This document shows positions 1 through 7,713 of a DNA stretch of 15,532 nucleotides, piece after piece. Positions within the stretch are counted from its first letter, which is position 1. Every line of letters starts with the position of its first letter. The notes under the pieces were generated by a model, which saw only the letters and a program-made list of their open reading frames with translations, ran no database searches and was not told the origin of the DNA. Source of the DNA: JAYXXU01 sp049301135 (GTDB taxonomy: Bacteria; Pseudomonadota; Gammaproteobacteria; Pseudomonadales; Moraxellaceae); contig JBAQKP010000134.1 of the NCBI GenBank assembly GCA_049301135.1, forward strand, positions 1 through 15,532, given 5' to 3'. The translations under genes were made by a program, and so were the position numbers.

Positions 1-1199
1 CCAATATTTTACTGCGAGAAGGTCGCACCGATGATGCGGTCGAGCTATTGCAGTCGTTTCAAACCAGCTCGCCATTTTTTCGGGTCATGGCACGCTATAA
101 CCTTGCCTTGGCCTTGCTGCGCACGGAATCCAGACCACAACAGGCACTGACCGAAGCACAAATCAAACAACGCCGCGCGTTGGCGATTGATATTTTGGAT
201 AAGCTGCTCAAAAACCAAGAGCCCATGATTCCAGTCATTGTGCAGCCGCGCCAAACCAGCGAAAACGAAAAGACCGGCCTATTGGGTTTACTCAGTCGCG
301 ACAACAAAACGCCCGATCTGAATACGCCGACCCGCTTGAGCTATCTGGCAGTCACGGGTGGTGGCAAAGATTTGGAATTTGAAGATATTATCGAAACAGA
401 ACGCCTGAATTTACGTGATAAAATTGCCTTATCGCTCGCCTTCCTGCGCTTGACTGACCAACAAAGCGAACTCGCTCGCGAAACCTTACGCAACGTGCGT
501 TTAGATAGTCCTTACAGCAATCAAGCATTGCTGACCAGTGCGCATGTGTTTTATCAGTTGGGTGATTTTCAACGCAGCTATAACTTTGCCACCGAACTGT
601 CACGGCGGCATGCGGCAGATCCGTTGGTACAGGAAGGCTGGCTACTGGCAGCACGCGCATTAGAGGAACAAAATAGCCCGCAAGCGCGCGAACGCTACAA
701 TGAAGCCACTCGCCTGTACAAGGCGCAAGCAGCACGCCTCAATGACCTGCTAAACAGCCTTGAACAGCGCGATGTGCTGGCGTGGTTTCCAACCGGTCAG
801 ATTGATCCAGTACTATTGCCTGCCCCACAACTGCCCGCTGGCAATCAGTCAGGACTGTGGGCACAATTGCTCGATCAACCGGATATTCTTTCGATCTTGC
901 AACAACGCAGACAAACCCAACTGCTCAGTCAACGCCTGTCGCAATATCAACAACGCCTTTCGTCATTAGAGTCAAATCGTTTAGCGGATGCTGATGATAA
1001 ACTCCGTTTGGTTGAGGCGCGTAAACAGTATGAGCGCGTCAAACAGCAGTTTGAGCAAGCCGAACAACAGGACGACATTGCACTCAAAGCTCGAATCCGC
1101 GCCCAGTTGGAGCTACGCCAGACTTATCTGGCACGTTACCTGACTGAAGCACTTCTTGGCCTGCAACGGCTAGACCAATCTGCCAACAAGGATCGTTGA
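1..1199 (+). CDS. TPR/coiled-coil protein, 5'-truncated, first visible gene of the TolQ-ExbD-TonB-like operon
   Basis: The reading frame is open from the left edge (first full codon at base 3) to a TGA at 1197-1199, so the true start and any signal peptide lie outside the window. About 398 residues are visible. The first two thirds are helical with TPR-like pairs, for example around YNLALALL near the start and the stretch encoded at about 520-720 (LLTSAHVFYQLGDFQRSYN followed by further helices). The last third (about 890-1190) is Gln/Arg/Glu-rich with heptad character and is probably a coiled coil. No transmembrane segment is visible. TPR proteins act as protein-binding scaffolds; here the partners are probably the next TPR protein and the motor encoded downstream. 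The next gene's ATG lies two bases after this stop, so the two are co-transcribed and probably translationally coupled. No specific name can be given. Confidence 0.8.
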   Translation, partial: NILLREGRTDDAVELLQSFQTSSPFFRVMARYNLALALLRTESRPQQALTEAQIKQRRALAIDILDKLLKNQEPMIPVIVQPRQTSENEKTGLLGLLSRDNKTPDLNTPTRLSYLAVTGGGKDLEFEDIIETERLNLRDKIALSLAFLRLTDQQSELARETLRNVRLDSPYSNQALLTSAHVFYQLGDFQRSYNFATELSRRHAADPLVQEGWLLAARALEEQNSPQARERYNEATRLYKAQAARLNDLLNSLEQRDVLAWFPTGQIDPVLLPAPQLPAGNQSGLWAQLLDQPDILSILQQRRQTQLLSQRLSQYQQRLSSLESNRLADADDKLRLVEARKQYERVKQQFEQAEQQDDIALKARIRAQLELRQTYLARYLTEALLGLQRLDQSANKDR

Positions 1200-1201
1200 G
1201 C

Positions 1202-4200
1202 ATGCGTGTTGCTTTATCCTCGCTCACCGTCGCGGTGTTGCTGGTTCAGTGGCCTAGTGTGGCATATGCCGCCACAGGGACACTGGCCGATCTAGAACGT
1301 GCCGCACCGGTTGCGCCGAGCGTCGGCAGTAGCATGGCTCTGAGCGCGCAAGATGAGCAACGCCTCAATCAACAACTGTATCAACAACTGATTCAAGAGG
1401 CCGAAAAAGCCGAAGAACCAGCCACGATTAACAGCTTTTTAAGTTTGGCGGATCAGATTAAGTTTGGTAGAACCGTCGATGAAACCCAGACGCTTGAGAG
1501 CCGTGCAGCCTTTTATCAAAGACGCCTCAGCACTGCGAGGCCACACAGTGACGCGCTACTTTATGAGTATGCCAGCAACTTAGATAAACTCGGTAAAACC
1601 ACCGAATCTGCGGCAGTCGTTCAACGCTTGCTACAGCAAAACCCCACGTCAACTTATGCCAGCGAAGCCAACTTTCGCTTGGCCGAAGAGGCATTTGTGG
1701 GACAGCGTTACCGTGAGGCGATTGCAGGCTATCAGGCCGTACTCAACAATCTGGAAACCACACATCGTTTTTGGCCACAGGCACAATACCAATTGGCGTG
1801 GGCGTTTTATCGCTCTGGCCGCTTTGACGAGGCGATTACCCCGTTTCAACGACTGATTGATCATTTTAATGCTAAAAATAGCTTAACCAACTCAGAGCGA
1901 TTACGCCTTGAGGATAGCTATCGCACGCTATCTTTGGTGTTTGTACAACTGGGTGGCGCACCGGCACTGGCCAACTACTACGCCAATCAGCCGCTGAATG
2001 CTGAACAAGTACGCCTGTATCGCGAGGTGACGACTCGTTTTACCGAACAAAAGCAGCCATTTGACGTGGCGCAAACGTATGAACAATTTATCAAAGTACA
2101 TCCTCTGTCGGCTGAAACGGCTGAGTTTAGCCAAGCACTGATTCAAGTGTATATTGATGCAGGTTTTGCGCTGGACATTATCCGCGCCAAACACGACTAT
2201 GTGCAGCGCTTTGCCCTCGATGGCGCTTACATCAAGCAAGCCGATCCTGCCTTGCAGGCCACGATTCGGCCACTGCTGAAAGCTCACTTAAACAGCTTGG
2301 CATTGCATTATCATGCCAGTGCACAAACGCAGCCGCAACTCGCACAAAAACAAGCCGATTATCAAAAAGCCGCTGACCTGTACCGGCAACAGTTACCACT
2401 GGCCACCGACAGCGCTGATCAAGTGCGTATGCTGCAAGCGTTGGCCGAAGTGTTGTATCGTGGCGAACAATATCCAGCCGCAATTACCGTGTTTGAGCAA
2501 CTGGCTTACGACCAGCCACGTGGCACTGATCCAGCCGAGTCCGGTTATTTTATTTTATTGTCCTACCAAGCGCTGTTAAAAGCCGCCACACCTGCGCAAC
2601 AAACCGAGCGACTGGCCGCCCAAAAACAAGCCACGCTACGCTACGCCCAAGCGTTTGCCGATAAACCACAAGCCGCTGAAGCGATGCTGACCGTGCTGGC
2701 ACACTATCTCGAAAAAGAACAACTGCCTGTGGTGGCTGAACTGGCACAACAGACCTTACCACTGCCGAGCCTAACGCCGATCCAACGGCAAAGCACGCAA
2801 ATCATCTTGGCCAACGCCTACTTTGACCAAGCACAATGGCAAGCGGCCGAACAAGCCTATCGGCAAGTGTTGGCACTGCCCAACCTGCCTGCCGAGATGA
2901 GCAATCGCTATCAAAACCAACTGGCAGCCAGTCTGTATAAACAAGCCGATCAAGCACAGCAACAAGGCAATACCGAACTGGCCGCACGCTTGTACCAACA
3001 AGCCAGCCAAGCCACTGTCGATGAAAAAATCAAGGTCGATGCTGCATGGCGTTCAGCGATGGTGATCGGTGAAACCGCTGCTGCGATTGCACCACTACAG
3101 GCGTTTTATCGTGATTATCCGAGCCAGCCACAGGCGGTCGGCATTCCTGAACGCATCGTGCTGATTCAAGAAAAACTGCAAGACTGGCGCGGCGCAGCAC
3201 AGACCTATCAACAGATCATGCAGCGCGACCTCACTGCCAACCCAAGCAACGCGCTGGCAGCACTCTGGCTCGCCGCCGATAGTGAGCGCAAGGCGCGAGT
3301 TGCCCAACAAAAAACTATCGCCTCGCCAGCTGAATTGGCGTTGTATCAACAATACCTGAACCAGCCAAATGCCGATTTTGCCCAATCGGTTGAAGCCAGT
3401 GAGCGACTGTATCAAGCCGCCCTCAGCAACAAAGACCAGTCGGCACGGCTGGCCGAGCAACAGCGCCAAATCGCGTTTGCCCAGCGCGCCAATCGCCCAG
3501 CGGAACTGAAAGCCCGTCTGGACTTTATGTTATCGCGCGCCTTAACCGAACAAGCCGCGCCCGCGTTGCGCAGCTATCAGGCATTGGCCATTACCCTACC
3601 GCTGCGCGATAGCGTGCCTAAAAAACAAGCCGCACTGCAAGCCGTGCTGAAGCAACAACAGGCGATTATCGACCTGAATGTGGCCGAATTCGTCACCCAA
3701 GCACAGTTCCATGTCGGTGCGAGTTTTGCGGAGTTTTACCAAGGTGTAGTAAAAGCCCCTGCACCCGTTGGTCTCAACGAGCTTGAGGCAGAAGAATATC
3801 AAATCGCCATCGAAGAGCAGACCCAGCCGATTAAAGAACAATCGCTGACATGGCATCGTGCCAACTTGAAGTTGCTGCATGATCCAGAACAACCACTGTG
3901 GGATGCTTGGATTGAGCAAAGTCTGGATGCGCTGAGTGTGTTGGCAGCGGGATTTTATGATCGGCCGTTACGCCGTGCCGAACGCTGGAACGAACCACAA
4001 TATGCCGCGATTTGGACAGCGACCACTGCCAAAAACTATACACGGGCGATGCAACTGATTGACCAACTGCCCAATCTGAGTGACAGCCAAGATGCCCAGA
4101 GCTTGCACGCGATTCAAATGATCAAACTGGGTCAGTTTGCACAGGCCAATACTGCGTTGACCGTCGCACTCGGGGTCAACCCCAAAGCAGCCGATGCCCA

Positions 4201-4528
4201 CTATTTACAGGGGATCTTGCAGGAGCTGTACCTCAATAAACCTGAGCCTGCATTAGCGGCTTACCTACAATATATTGCGTTAGAACCGAATGACCGCACG
4301 GTGCAGCGCTGGATCAATCTGTTACAGCGACAACTCAAGCTGCCACTGACACGCTTTAATGCACCCGCCAGTCCCACACCAGCCACAGAGACAGCGGCGA
4401 CGACTGATGCTGGTACTGCGGCGAGTGATACCCCTGACGCTGAAACTGGCAGCAGCAGCCCAACGGCGCCGCAACCGGCCTCACTTGCGGTTCCTCCCGT
4501 GGCTAAGACCAGCCCCACCACCCCATAG
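1202..4528 (+). CDS. Large exported TPR protein (1108 aa) of the envelope machine
   Basis: ATG at 1202 is chosen over an upstream in-frame TTG at 1196 because AAGGA at 1188-1192 lies 9 bases before the ATG but only 3 before the TTG. Residues 1-23 look like a Sec signal peptide (MRVALSSLTVAVLLVQW, cleavage likely after AYA), placing the protein in the periplasm. Most of the rest is repeated helical hairpins of TPR type, clear at about residues 130-230 (ANFRLAEEAFVGQRYREAI, then YQLAWAFYRSGRFDEAI) and again near 1000-1045. The protein is very rich in Gln and Ala. The last 55 residues or so (from about 1053) are a Pro/Thr/Ala/Ser-rich disordered tail. It probably acts as a periplasmic scaffold linking the inner-membrane motor to other envelope parts. 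The role is inferred from architecture and neighbours; TPR proteins GltD and GltE of the Myxococcus Glt system are possible analogues, but no orthology is shown. Confidence 0.85.
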   Translation: MRVALSSLTVAVLLVQWPSVAYAATGTLADLERAAPVAPSVGSSMALSAQDEQRLNQQLYQQLIQEAEKAEEPATINSFLSLADQIKFGRTVDETQTLESRAAFYQRRLSTARPHSDALLYEYASNLDKLGKTTESAAVVQRLLQQNPTSTYASEANFRLAEEAFVGQRYREAIAGYQAVLNNLETTHRFWPQAQYQLAWAFYRSGRFDEAITPFQRLIDHFNAKNSLTNSERLRLEDSYRTLSLVFVQLGGAPALANYYANQPLNAEQVRLYREVTTRFTEQKQPFDVAQTYEQFIKVHPLSAETAEFSQALIQVYIDAGFALDIIRAKHDYVQRFALDGAYIKQADPALQATIRPLLKAHLNSLALHYHASAQTQPQLAQKQADYQKAADLYRQQLPLATDSADQVRMLQALAEVLYRGEQYPAAITVFEQLAYDQPRGTDPAESGYFILLSYQALLKAATPAQQTERLAAQKQATLRYAQAFADKPQAAEAMLTVLAHYLEKEQLPVVAELAQQTLPLPSLTPIQRQSTQIILANAYFDQAQWQAAEQAYRQVLALPNLPAEMSNRYQNQLAASLYKQADQAQQQGNTELAARLYQQASQATVDEKIKVDAAWRSAMVIGETAAAIAPLQAFYRDYPSQPQAVGIPERIVLIQEKLQDWRGAAQTYQQIMQRDLTANPSNALAALWLAADSERKARVAQQKTIASPAELALYQQYLNQPNADFAQSVEASERLYQAALSNKDQSARLAEQQRQIAFAQRANRPAELKARLDFMLSRALTEQAAPALRSYQALAITLPLRDSVPKKQAALQAVLKQQQAIIDLNVAEFVTQAQFHVGASFAEFYQGVVKAPAPVGLNELEAEEYQIAIEEQTQPIKEQSLTWHRANLKLLHDPEQPLWDAWIEQSLDALSVLAAGFYDRPLRRAERWNEPQYAAIWTATTAKNYTRAMQLIDQLPNLSDSQDAQSLHAIQMIKLGQFAQANTALTVALGVNPKAADAHYLQGILQELYLNKPEPALAAYLQYIALEPNDRTVQRWINLLQRQLKLPLTRFNAPASPTPATETAATTDAGTAASDTPDAETGSSSPTAPQPASLAVPPVAKTSPTTP

Positions 4529-4538
4529 GATGCGCATC

Positions 4539-4934
4539 ATGACTTCTGAGCTTGATTATTTTGGCCGCGTGTTGCTCGTCAGCCTGTGTCTGGGCGGGTT
4601 TGGCAGTATCAGCTACGCCAACGAGCCACCAAGCAGCCGTAATAATGCGACGAGCAGCACGAGTAGCGCACCGCGCACCTTGGCTGAAGCAGCGGCGCAA
4701 GGCAGTGGCAGTGGCGGTCGCACCGATATCGTGGCACGGGTGGACAGTCCTCGCGTGACCAATATTTTGCCGTGGCAAGAACAACCGCTCAAAACACCGA
4801 AGAATCCGCTGAGTATTTCAGCGCTCGATGGCTCTTTGAATCCAACCGATCGTGATCGCCTGATTTACGAAACCCAATACAGCCGATTGTTGAATCAGAC
4901 CACTGACTCAGCGGTCTCCCCAAATCGTCCTTGA
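4539..4934 (+). CDS. Small exported protein of unknown function (131 aa)
   Basis: Two nearby ATGs exist, at 4530 and 4539. The latter is preferred because AGGA at 4527-4530 lies 8 bases before it. Residues 1-27 look like a Sec signal peptide (hydrophobic core VLLVSLCLGG, likely cleavage after SYA). The Cys in the core is not in a convincing lipobox. The mature part has a Ser/Asn/Gly-rich stretch to about residue 65, then a more ordered segment with SPRVTNILPWQ and a charged end (TDRDRLIYETQYSRLL). No family is recognised. It sits 10 bases after the large TPR gene and 23 bases before the proton-channel gene, so it is surely part of the same operon. It may be a small periplasmic linker between the TPR proteins and the motor; this is only inference. 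Confidence 0.75.
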   Translation: MTSELDYFGRVLLVSLCLGGFGSISYANEPPSSRNNATSSTSSAPRTLAEAAAQGSGSGGRTDIVARVDSPRVTNILPWQEQPLKTPKNPLSISALDGSLNPTDRDRLIYETQYSRLLNQTTDSAVSPNRP

Positions 4935-4957
4935 CCTTACTATAGGAATTTTTGTCC

Positions 4958-5587
4958 ATGGATTTTATTAAATTCATCCAAGATGGTGGTTTTTTCATGT
5001 ATCCGATCCTGCTCGTCGGTGCCTTGGGCATCGCGATTGTGGTCGAGCGTTACTTATTTTTAAGCAGAATTAAAAAGCATAACCAAGCATTGTGGACACA
5101 AGTACAGCCGGTACTGGCCAAAGGTGACACTGCCGCCGCATTAAAAATCGCCAAGGCAGACAGCAGTGAAGTGGGTCGTGTGCTGGATTACGGTCTGACC
5201 ACTGCCAGTACCGGTGCCGATATGGATCACATTGAAAACGCGCTCGAAGAAGGCCTACTAGAGTCGATTCCACGCCTTGAAGCGCGTACCAGCTATGTCG
5301 CTACTTTTGCCAACATTGCGACCCTGCTCGGTCTGCTCGGTACAGTACAAGGCTTGATCCAAGCATTTGAATCGGTTGCCAAAGCAGATCCTGCTTTAAA
5401 AGGCGACCTGCTGTCAGCGGCGATTTCAGTTGCGATGAACACCACCGCCTTCGGATTGGCAGTCGCGATTCCGTTGCTGTTGGCCTATACATTTTTGCAA
5501 AATTACACCCAGCATGTGATTGAAAGCATTGAAATGATCAGCATGAAAGTGCAAAACCAGATTCGCCAATTACGCCGTCAGGCTTAA
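4958..5587 (+). CDS. MotA/TolQ/ExbB-family proton channel protein
   Basis: A 209-residue inner-membrane protein of the ExbB/TolQ/MotA family, which forms a pentameric channel coupling proton flow to movement of partner proteins. Three membrane segments are visible: about residues 12-34, 116-138 and 160-182, with a cytoplasmic domain between the first two, as in ExbB. The family signature is clear in the second segment (ATLLGLLGTVQGLIQAF, Thr129) and the third (NTTAFGLAVAIP, Thr162/163). ATG 4958 is used; AGGA at 4944-4947 lies 10 bases upstream, while an in-frame TTG at 4952 is too close to it. Two ExbD-type genes follow at once. The neighbours are TPR and AgmX-domain proteins rather than tolA/tolB/pal, so it is more like AglR of the Agl-Glt motor than TolQ. 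The symbol exbB would be a family label only. Confidence 0.93.
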   Translation: MDFIKFIQDGGFFMYPILLVGALGIAIVVERYLFLSRIKKHNQALWTQVQPVLAKGDTAAALKIAKADSSEVGRVLDYGLTTASTGADMDHIENALEEGLLESIPRLEARTSYVATFANIATLLGLLGTVQGLIQAFESVAKADPALKGDLLSAAISVAMNTTAFGLAVAIPLLLAYTFLQNYTQHVIESIEMISMKVQNQIRQLRRQA

Positions 5588-5608
5588 GGACACGGCAAGG
5601 AGATCGCT

Positions 5609-6088
5609 ATGCGTCGTCGCTCACGCGGTCAACGCGACACACAAGTCGAACTGAACATCACCTCATTCCTGAATTTGATGGTGATTTTGATTCCGTTTTT
5701 GTTGCTCAACGCCGTGTTTATTCAAGTCAGTATTGTGTCAGTGGATCAGCCGAGTGCCTCTAGCAGCAGCCCCTCACAAACACCACCGGATTTGATTTTA
5801 GATATTCTGGTGTATCCCGACCAGTTTGTGGTGAACAACCGCAACCAAAACGGGCATTTTGGCGTGATTGCGGGCAAAGATTATGCGCAGCTGAATCAAC
5901 TCATGCGTGACATCAAAACTCAATATCCGAAGACCAACAGCGCCACGCTGAATGTTGCCGATGTGGTGGATTATCAGCATATTATTCACACCATGGATGC
6001 GGTACGGATCGTCAAAAGTGACCGAACCGATGCCCAATACGCCCTGTTTCCAGAGTTACAACTGACCACACTGGAGGCCGCCCAATGA
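5609..6088 (+). CDS. ExbD/TolR-family protein with Asn in place of the conserved membrane Asp
   Basis: A 159-residue protein with the ExbD/TolR layout: a short basic cytoplasmic start (MRRRSRGQR), one membrane helix at about residues 18-40, a Ser/Pro linker, and a periplasmic domain. ATG 5609 has AAGGAG at 5597-5602, 6 bases upstream. The helix starts NITSFLNLMVILIPFLLL, which aligns with the family pattern LTPLIDVMLVLL. The position of the invariant, proton-carrying Asp (Asp25 in ExbD, Asp23 in TolR) is Asn22 here, codon AAT at 5672-5674. In the family, Asp-to-Asn at this site abolishes function, so this subunit probably cannot carry protons itself and may be structural. The next gene encodes a paralogue that keeps the Asp. 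A two-ExbD arrangement also occurs in the Agl motor (AglQ, AglS). Confidence 0.9.
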   Translation: MRRRSRGQRDTQVELNITSFLNLMVILIPFLLLNAVFIQVSIVSVDQPSASSSSPSQTPPDLILDILVYPDQFVVNNRNQNGHFGVIAGKDYAQLNQLMRDIKTQYPKTNSATLNVADVVDYQHIIHTMDAVRIVKSDRTDAQYALFPELQLTTLEAAQ

Positions 6089-6576
6089 GTGCCACTCAAC
6101 GGCGACAGATTCGCCAACGGCAAAAAAAACAGCAAGTGGCACAGTTAAGCCTGACCTCACTGATGGATATTTTTACCATTTTGGTGTTCTTCTTATTGGT
6201 GAATGCGCAAAATCCGGTACAAATGCCCTCGCTGAAAGACCTGACCTTACCACGCTCCAGCACCAGTGATGGGATCGAACATAGCCTCACCGTGGTGATC
6301 GCTCAGAATGAAATTCGGGTCAACGACAAAACTGTCATGAATTTTGATCCAACTTCTGAAACTCCAGATCTTCAGGCGTTGGCACAAGTACTGATGCAAG
6401 AACGCGGTAAACAAAAACCCACCCAAGTGGTGAATGGGATCGCCCAGTATCAGGTGGTGATCATGGCCGATCAAAAAACTCCGTATGCGTTTTTGAAGCA
6501 AGTGATGCGAACCTGTGGGGAACAGCAGTTTGGGCAAATTTCATTTGCCGTGTTGCGGGAGGCCAAAAATGTCTAG
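6085..6576 (+). CDS. ExbD/TolR-family protein with the conserved membrane Asp
   Basis: A 163-residue second ExbD/TolR-type protein. Its ATG overlaps the TGA of the first one (ATGA at 6085-6088), with GGAGG at 6073-6077, 7 bases upstream, so translation is coupled. The N-terminus is short and strongly basic (QRRQIRQRQKKQQ), followed by a single membrane helix at about residues 24-41 (LTSLMDIFTILVFFLLV). Asp28, codon GAT at 6166-6168, sits at the proton-carrying position of ExbD/TolR and marks this as the active stator-like subunit. The periplasmic part (about 45-163) contains the ExbD-like strand SLTVVIAQNEIRVNDKTV and a later YQVVIMADQKTPYAFLKQVM, like the family's 'v.i.aD....y..vv.vm' segment. 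It presumably works in one complex with the upstream channel protein and the Asn-containing paralogue. Confidence 0.92.
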   Translation: MSATQRRQIRQRQKKQQVAQLSLTSLMDIFTILVFFLLVNAQNPVQMPSLKDLTLPRSSTSDGIEHSLTVVIAQNEIRVNDKTVMNFDPTSETPDLQALAQVLMQERGKQKPTQVVNGIAQYQVVIMADQKTPYAFLKQVMRTCGEQQFGQISFAVLREAKNV

Positions 6577-7615
6577 TACGCGTTTACCGTGGGACATTCA
6601 GGAATTTAAGCGCAGTGACTTGGTATTTGTGGCCGTCGCAGCGGTGCTGTGTATTGCCATTCCATTTGTGACCGTGCCACCCCCTGCGCCGCAGCCCTTA
6701 CCCGAACGGGTGGTGATTCTGCCGCCGGTAGTGGAATTGCCACCGCCGCCAGTGATTGAGCCAGAACCCGTCGTTGAGCCTGAGCCGATTCCCGAACCCA
6801 AACCAGAGCCGAAGCCAGAACCGGTTAAACCAGTGGTCGTGCCGAAGCCAGTCGTCACGCCAAAACCAGAACCCGTTCGCACGCCCATAGCGCCAAAGCC
6901 GAAGCCACAACCACTGCCGCGTCCGACCACGCCGACCGCAGTACAGCCGAAGCCTGCGCCAGTTGCACCGCCACAGCCAACCCAAGCGGAGCTACGCGCA
7001 GCGGCACAACAACGCGCCCGTGATGCGGTGAAAGACACCGGTCTGACCAGTGCGATTGGCAATCTGAGCAACACGCCCAGCTCACCGAGCAATCGGCCAG
7101 TGACCAGTAATGCAGCACAAACCAGCAGTAGCAACACGACAGGGCTAAAAACCTCGGCCAGCCAAGCGACTCAGTCGAATTTACAGGTTTCCTCAGCCAG
7201 TAAAACCGATAAACCGGCTGTTGGCGGCAGCGGACTGACTGACCGAAAAAGCACCGATGTCTCACAAGGACAAATCAAGGATCAGGCACGCAGCACCCCT
7301 GCTACTGCCGCATCGACTAGCTCAGGCAAAAGTGGCCGCAACGATGTGGATCGAGTCATCAATCAGGCCAAAGGCCGCCTACAAGCCGCCTACCAACGTG
7401 CGTTAGATGATGATCCAACCATGGAAGGCAATGTGGTGGTACGACTGAAAATCAAAGCCGATGGCAGCGTCACCAGTGTATCAATTGTCTCTTCTGCTTT
7501 GAATAACAAAGCACTAGAGGAAAAGTTCTTAACTATTCTGCGTGGTTTAAAGTTTAGCGATGGTGAGTTTGAGGAGTGGAACAACACCTACACCCTAAAC
7601 TTCCTACCGCTATAA
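6569..7615 (+). CDS. TonB-like protein with Pro-rich linker and AgmX/PglI-type C-terminal domain
   Basis: A 348-residue inner-membrane-anchored protein. ATG 6569 overlaps the end of the upstream ExbD gene by 8 bases and has GGGAGG at 6557-6562, 6 bases before it. The layout is TonB-like: a short cytoplasmic start, one membrane helix at about 18-36 (LVFVAVAAVLCIAIPF), a Pro-rich linker with EP/KP repeats (about 37-137), a long Ser/Thr/Asn-rich low-complexity region (about 155-257), and a folded C-terminal domain (about 258-348). That domain has the AgmX/PglI pattern: DRVINQAKGRLQAAYQRAL, then MEGNVVVRLKIKADGSV, then SSALNNKALEEKF. The Cys residues often seen in this family (a CY pair in the first helix and a Cys near the late helix) are replaced by Ala274 and nearby non-Cys residues. 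It probably transmits force from the proton-channel complex to a periplasmic or outer-membrane partner, as TonB or GltG/GltJ do. Calling it plain TonB would be less exact. Confidence 0.85.
   Translation: MSSTRLPWDIQEFKRSDLVFVAVAAVLCIAIPFVTVPPPAPQPLPERVVILPPVVELPPPPVIEPEPVVEPEPIPEPKPEPKPEPVKPVVVPKPVVTPKPEPVRTPIAPKPKPQPLPRPTTPTAVQPKPAPVAPPQPTQAELRAAAQQRARDAVKDTGLTSAIGNLSNTPSSPSNRPVTSNAAQTSSSNTTGLKTSASQATQSNLQVSSASKTDKPAVGGSGLTDRKSTDVSQGQIKDQARSTPATAASTSSGKSGRNDVDRVINQAKGRLQAAYQRALDDDPTMEGNVVVRLKIKADGSVTSVSIVSSALNNKALEEKFLTILRGLKFSDGEFEEWNNTYTLNFLPL
6677..6979 (+). repeat. Degenerate coding repeat for the Pro-rich EP/KP linker
   Basis: These bases encode about 100 residues dominated by Pro alternating with Glu, Lys and Val (VVEPEPIPEPKPEPKPEPVK, then KPK/PKP units). 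Glu-Pro units come first and Lys-Pro units after, the order typical of TonB linkers, which form stiff extended rods crossing the periplasm. The antisense frames are open and Gly/Trp-rich only because of this composition. Confidence 0.8.
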
Positions 7616-7637
7616 ACCACAAGCCTCTCTGAGCATC

Positions 7638-7674
7638 GGCGTGATCTGGCAAAAACTGGATCGCGCCTTTTTTT
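7638..7674 (+). terminator. Rho-independent terminator of the TPR-ExbBD-TonB-like operon
   Basis: GGCGTGATC at 7638-7646 pairs with GATCGCGCC at 7659-7667 (9 pairs, one G-U), with a 12-base A-rich loop, followed by seven T at 7668-7674. It starts 22 bases after the stop of the TonB-like gene. On the opposite strand the hairpin is followed by GATGCTC rather than T's, so it is not a normal terminator for xerC, which ends at 7714; no separate terminator is evident for xerC. Confidence 0.88.
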
Positions 7675-7713
7675 ATCGCTTTGCACTATTTTCTAACGTT
7701 TTGCTGCGTTTTT

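Noticed and set aside
388..735. A 115-codon minus-strand frame inside the first TPR gene
   Set aside because: Shadow of a real coding frame; no start signal and no family resemblance.
4359..4538. A 60-codon Arg/Pro-rich extension upstream of the small exported protein
   Set aside because: It lies entirely in another frame of the large TPR gene, and the signal peptide would be buried; ATG 4539 has its own ribosome binding site.
4578..4600. Possible lipoprotein signal (Cys17) in the small exported protein
   Set aside because: Residues before the Cys (VSL) do not fit a lipobox, and a better signal peptidase I site (SYA) follows.
6515..6568. An 18-codon N-terminal extension of the TonB-like protein into the second ExbD gene
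   Set aside because: GGGAGG at 6557-6562 supports ATG 6569, and the extension is out-of-frame ExbD coding sequence.
6598..7137. Gly-rich open frame on the minus strand, and a Trp-rich one in another minus frame
   Set aside because: Both are antisense to the Pro-rich linker; their composition follows directly from repeated Pro codons on the other strand, and no ribosome binding site or family is visible.
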